In this document: positions 7,580 through 9,157 of the stretch, in pieces
How the letters are laid out: each line of letters begins with the position of its first letter
Position numbering within the stretch: the first letter of the stretch is position 1
Assembly (NCBI GenBank): GCA_002297415.1
Contig: DBKZ01000043.1
Coordinates: 1-9,157 of the forward strand
Direction: 5' to 3'
DNA from: Ruminococcaceae bacterium UBA737
GTDB lineage: Bacteria > Bacillota > Clostridia > Oscillospirales > Acutalibacteraceae
Length of the DNA: 9,157 bases
Notes under the pieces: generated by a model
What the model saw: the letters and a program-made list of their open reading frames with translations, nothing else
What the model was told of the DNA's origin: nothing
The model's database searches: none
Translations under genes and position numbers: made by a program

Positions 7580-7824
7580 TTAAAGTGTATTATACAAAAT
7601 TTTTACCGTTCCGTCTTTTTTCGGAAAGAAACAGTTATCAGATAATTTTCTCATCTGTTCAGTAATCCTTTCTGTAATGCCGATGAACCGTCATCAAGAA
7701 AAATAACCGTTCCCGGCTCGGAGGTATAGTTTTTCGGTTGGGAAAGCGTTCCGAATACCATTTCTGAATTATTTATGTTTACCTCAAAGACAAGCATATA
7801 AAAAGCTTCAGTCGCTGTACTTTT
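7580..7824 (-). pseudogene. Decayed, frameshifted remnant of an unrecognised gene
   Basis: Two overlapping open frames read like halves of one protein C-terminus. The first, from about 7824 with an ATG at 7797 but no ribosome binding site, runs to a TGA at 7651. Its translation ends its protein-like stretch at PGTVIFLDDG. The second frame continues with FIGITERITEQMRKLSDN and ends KDGTVKILYNTL at a TAA at 7580. A one-base change near 7683-7690 would join them into about 80 residues. I do not recognise the family. It lies between the fucI relic and the DUF4886 gene, and its 5' part is missing, so it looks like the surviving tail of a deleted or replaced gene. The two frames could also be chance open stretches. 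Confidence 0.45.
7589..7617 (-). promoter_or_regulatory. Candidate promoter for the DUF4886 gene and downstream operon
   Basis: On the minus strand a perfect TATAAT lies at 7594-7589, 26 bases before the ATG at 7563. A weak -35 (AAGACG, three of six matches) lies 17 bases upstream. It sits in the tail of the decayed gene. If active, it would drive the hydrolase pair and perhaps the fuc genes independently of the AraC-side promoter. Only the -10 is convincing. Confidence 0.35.
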
Positions 7825-7909
7825 TTATGTGAGGCACACCGCACTGTCCGTCAATCGTAGGACGGATACCGATAACCGGATAACCCTGAACATACCTGTT
7901 TTCTGACAT
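7808..7909 (-). pseudogene. 5' relic of a second L-fucose isomerase gene
   Basis: A 33-codon open frame starts MSENRYVQ and continues YPVIGIRPTIDG, matching intact FucI at 22 of its first 25 residues, then diverges and stops at a TGA at 7808. At nucleotide level 64 of 75 positions agree (7835-7909 against 5975-6049). The first 24 bases are identical and seven of the eleven differences are third-position silent changes. It keeps a working-looking ribosome binding site (AAGGA, 7 bases before the ATG), whose flank differs from that of intact fucI. It lies immediately downstream of the divergent promoter, where the first gene of a regulated operon would be expected. It is best read as the leftover of a different fucI copy rather than a fresh duplication. 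A short leader peptide is possible but less likely. Confidence 0.85.
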
Positions 7910-7930
7910 TTTACATTCCTTCAAATTTCT

Positions 7931-7959
7931 ATTGTATATTTTATAAAAATGTTTTAAAA
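7931..7959 (-). promoter_or_regulatory. Candidate leftward promoter of the fuc operon (fucI relic start)
   Basis: The minus strand is very AT-rich here. TACAAT (7936-7931) or TATAAA (7945-7940) can serve as -10. With TACAAT, a poor -35 (TTTTAA) lies 17 bases upstream at 7959-7954. A weak -35 overlapped by a dyad is what an activator-dependent promoter often looks like. It points at the fucI relic and, by read-through, at the whole operon. Confidence 0.4.
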
Positions 7960-7960
7960 T
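7932..7960 (+). promoter_or_regulatory. Candidate promoter of the AraC-family regulator
   Basis: TTGTAT (7932-7937) and TAAAAT (7955-7960) are spaced by exactly 17 bases and lie about 30 bases before the regulator's ATG. The -35 matches three of six consensus bases and the -10 five of six. The -10 lies inside the dyad at 7949-7972, so autoregulation is plausible. Confidence 0.5.
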
Positions 7961-7972
7961 AGAATAAAACAT
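7949..7972. promoter_or_regulatory. Dyad, likely regulator-binding site in the divergent promoter
   Basis: ATGTTTTA, eight spacer bases, then TAAAACAT: a perfect 8-bp inverted repeat. It overlaps the -10 of the regulator promoter and the -35 region of the leftward promoter, the natural place for a site controlling both directions. The neighbouring AraC protein is the obvious candidate ligand, though AraC proteins often prefer direct repeats. The arms are AT-rich, so some chance contribution is possible. Confidence 0.5.
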
Positions 7973-7977
7973 CGGTT

Positions 7978-7984
7978 GGCGGTG
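7978..7984 (+). promoter_or_regulatory. Ribosome binding site of the AraC-family gene
   Basis: GGCGGTG lies 5 bases before the ATG at 7990 and, read on into the next A, matches GGAGGTGA with one change. It supports the ATG at 7990 as the start. Confidence 0.65.
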
Positions 7985-7989
7985 AAAAT

Positions 7990-8850
7990 ATGAAATATCT
8001 TGATTACAGCGAAAAGAAAAAGCATGGCAAGCCCGACTTTCCCATTCAGTACTACTATGTGGACAAAAACCACGAGCAGTATGTCATGCCGCTGCACTGG
8101 CACAGAGAGCTTGAGCTGATAAGGGTTAAAAAAGGAACGCTTGAAATTTATCTTAACAATGTTTCTTATTTTATAAACGCGCATGAGCATATCATAATTC
8201 AGGGCGGAATGCTCCACCGCGGAGTTCCTCACGACTGCGTTTACGAATGCGTTGTTTTAGACCTTTTTATGCTCTGCCGTCACAAAAACGATATTGCCGA
8301 TTCCTACATAATGCCTTTAATCAACCGAAAATCGGTTATAAACCCGACGGTGGGCGAAAACTATGAATTAAGAACGACTTTAGACTGTCTTTTCAGCGAA
8401 TTAAGCGCTCAGAAAAGGTGCTTTGAGTTAGGCGTTTACTCTTTGCTTTACAGACTTCTTTATCTGCTTTACCGAGACGGAATGATAACCGAGGCGGCAA
8501 AGGAAACGCGGACGGAAAAGCAGAACAGAGCGGTTAGCAAAATGCTTGACTTTGCGCAGAACAACTATTCCGAGAATGTCACTCTTTCTCAGCTGGCACA
8601 AGTCGGGTCCTTAAGCGAAAAATACCTTTGCAGGCTTTTTAAGGATTACACCAACATGACGCCGATTGAGTATATCAACAATCTTCGGATCGAAAACGCC
8701 TGCCACCTTATGATTCATTCAAATCTTTCGGTGACCGAATCGGCGCTCGAAAGCGGCTTTAACGATTTAAGCTATTTTACGAGATTATTCAAACGGTACA
8801 AGGGCGTGACCCCGAGCGTTTACAAAAAATCACACAATGAAAAAGCTTAG
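7990..8850 (+). CDS. AraC-family transcriptional regulator
   Basis: A 286-residue cytoplasmic regulator. The N-terminal cupin-type ligand domain has the typical MPLHWHRELELI motif at 33-44, followed by a beta-rich stretch to about residue 95. The middle, about 125-165, is helical and may dimerise. The C-terminal domain (about 185-280) has two helix-turn-helix units: VTLSQLAQVGSLSEKYLCRLF (197-217) and LSVTESALESGFNDLSYFTRLFKRY (246-270), followed by the family signature GVTPSVYKK. The gene is transcribed divergently from the fucose operon and shares its promoter region, the usual arrangement for a local regulator. Ligands are probably fucose-derived sugars or intermediates, which is inference. 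Length is standard for sugar-responsive AraC proteins of Clostridia. No clear terminator follows. Confidence 0.92.
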   Translation: MKYLDYSEKKKHGKPDFPIQYYYVDKNHEQYVMPLHWHRELELIRVKKGTLEIYLNNVSYFINAHEHIIIQGGMLHRGVPHDCVYECVVLDLFMLCRHKNDIADSYIMPLINRKSVINPTVGENYELRTTLDCLFSELSAQKRCFELGVYSLLYRLLYLLYRDGMITEAAKETRTEKQNRAVSKMLDFAQNNYSENVTLSQLAQVGSLSEKYLCRLFKDYTNMTPIEYINNLRIENACHLMIHSNLSVTESALESGFNDLSYFTRLFKRYKGVTPSVYKKSHNEKA

Positions 8851-9058
8851 TATCTATTGATATTATAGTTTAAAACTTTTGCCGTTGCTTTGTTAAAAGT
8901 TATATTTATTATGACAATATTCACCTTTCCCCATTATATATCAAAAAAGTACCGGTCTGAAAAAATTTTATTATAAATGCTCGGTGCTTATAGGCAAACA
9001 TTCGCCTAATATCTAATGTCTAATGTCTAATATCTAAAAGAAGAGAACCCGTCAGGAG
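8851..9058. other. AT-rich intergenic stretch, no gene recognised
   Basis: Between the regulator stop and the putative insertion-sequence end there is no convincing reading frame or RNA gene. Two weak inverted repeats occur (AACTTTT/AAAAGTT at 8874-8901; TAGGC/GCCTA at 8991-9008), neither followed by a proper T-run. The heptad repeat listed separately lies at 9007-9034. Confidence 0.6.
9007..9034 (+). repeat. Four tandem heptads TAATRTC
   Basis: TAATATC, TAATGTC, TAATGTC and TAATATC stand head to tail, followed by TAA. The unit is 7 bases, so the array cannot be an in-frame codon repeat without stops. The period suggests replication slippage. It begins at the edge of a small inverted repeat and ends about 25 bases before the putative insertion-sequence end. 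Confidence 0.8.
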
Positions 9059-9102
9059 TGAACAAGTCCTAAAAAAATGGACAATAGAAAAAAGAGACCT
9101 CA

Positions 9103-9129
9103 TATGGTAGAATTAAAGAAACTACCATA
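9103..9129 (+). promoter_or_regulatory. Leader hairpin touching the transposase ribosome binding site
   Basis: TATGGTAG and CTACCATA form a perfect 8-bp stem with an 11-base loop. The right arm ends on the first base of AGGAGG (9129-9134). Such hairpins at insertion-sequence ends can limit translation from transcripts entering from outside; that role here is inference. Confidence 0.5.
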
Positions 9130-9140
9130 GGAGGATTTTT

Positions 9141-9157
9141 ATGCCAAGAAGTTATCG
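9141..9157 (+). CDS. Start of a probable transposase, truncated by the window edge
   Basis: An ATG 6 bases after a perfect AGGAGG opens a frame beginning MPRSY, continuing off the window. Many IS3-family OrfA proteins begin with a similar MPR(K/S)Y sequence. Only five complete codons are visible, so the assignment rests mainly on the strong start signals and the inverted-repeat-like end upstream. Confidence 0.4.

Larger units (their letters stand above)
9059..9157 (+). mobile_element. Left end of an insertion sequence (IS3-like), cut by the window edge
   Basis: A TGAACAAGTCC end followed by an A-run and TGGACA resembles the TG-starting terminal repeats of IS3-family elements, with GTCC and GGAC forming a small dyad. 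A TGGACA -35-like box (9078-9083), a hairpin, a perfect AGGAGG and an ATG at 9141 follow in under 90 bases, the compact layout of a transposase leader. The exact boundary and family are inferred; the other end and any target duplication lie outside the window. Confidence 0.45.

Noticed and set aside
7954..8232. Minus-strand open frame over the start of the AraC gene
   Set aside because: It covers the divergent promoter and cupin domain on the wrong strand, with a composition that matches no family.
8874..8901. Hairpin AACTTTT/AAAAGTT as terminator of the AraC gene
   Set aside because: The stem is seven mostly A-T pairs with a 14-base loop and no clean T-run.
9007..9034. Heptad repeats as a CRISPR-like array
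   Set aside because: Units are 7 bases, directly adjacent and without spacers.

Overview
The window looks like a piece of a Gram-positive Clostridia-type gut bacterium (Ruminococcaceae- or Lachnospiraceae-like). The reasons are strong AGGAGG-type ribosome binding sites, moderate GC, compact intrinsic terminators, and protein families typical of anaerobic glycan fermenters: a GH94 phosphorylase, L-fucose enzymes, a DUF4886 protein and an AraC regulator. This assignment is inference from style; no marker gene is present.

Layout, left to right. Positions 1-140 hold two intrinsic terminators, one for rightward transcription from beyond the left edge and one that ends the large leftward operon. 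Positions 141-7563 are a seven-gene operon on the minus strand. In transcription order it encodes a DUF4886 SGNH-like hydrolase, an alpha/beta hydrolase (esterase-like), L-fucose isomerase (fucI), a second SGNH/GDSL hydrolase, L-fucose mutarotase (fucU), class II L-fuculose-phosphate aldolase (fucA) and a GH94 glycoside phosphorylase. Gaps are tiny and several junctions overlap. Positions 7564-7989 carry no intact gene but are rich in history: a decayed, frameshifted reading frame and, right against the regulator promoter, a 5' relic of a second, diverged fucI with its own ribosome binding site. A divergent AraC-family regulator runs rightward from 7990 to 8850. A dyad of 8-bp arms (ATGTTTTA-N8-TAAAACAT) sits in the shared promoter region. 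From 8851 to the right edge there is AT-rich intergenic DNA, a four-copy heptad repeat, and what looks like the left end of an insertion sequence with the first codons of its transposase.

How the genes may work together. FucU equilibrates fucose anomers, FucI makes L-fuculose, and FucA cleaves L-fuculose-1-phosphate to dihydroxyacetone phosphate and L-lactaldehyde. The kinase that links FucI to FucA (FucK) and any fucose transporter are absent, although both operon ends are visible. Three esterase-like proteins without visible signal peptides, plus a normally cytoplasmic phosphorylase, suggest intracellular trimming of imported, acylated, fucose-containing oligosaccharides. That substrate is a hypothesis.

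The two promoter-proximal hydrolase genes look AT-richer than the fuc genes. They lie between the fucI relic and the intact fucI, which suggests that gene insertion or homologous replacement remodelled this operon.
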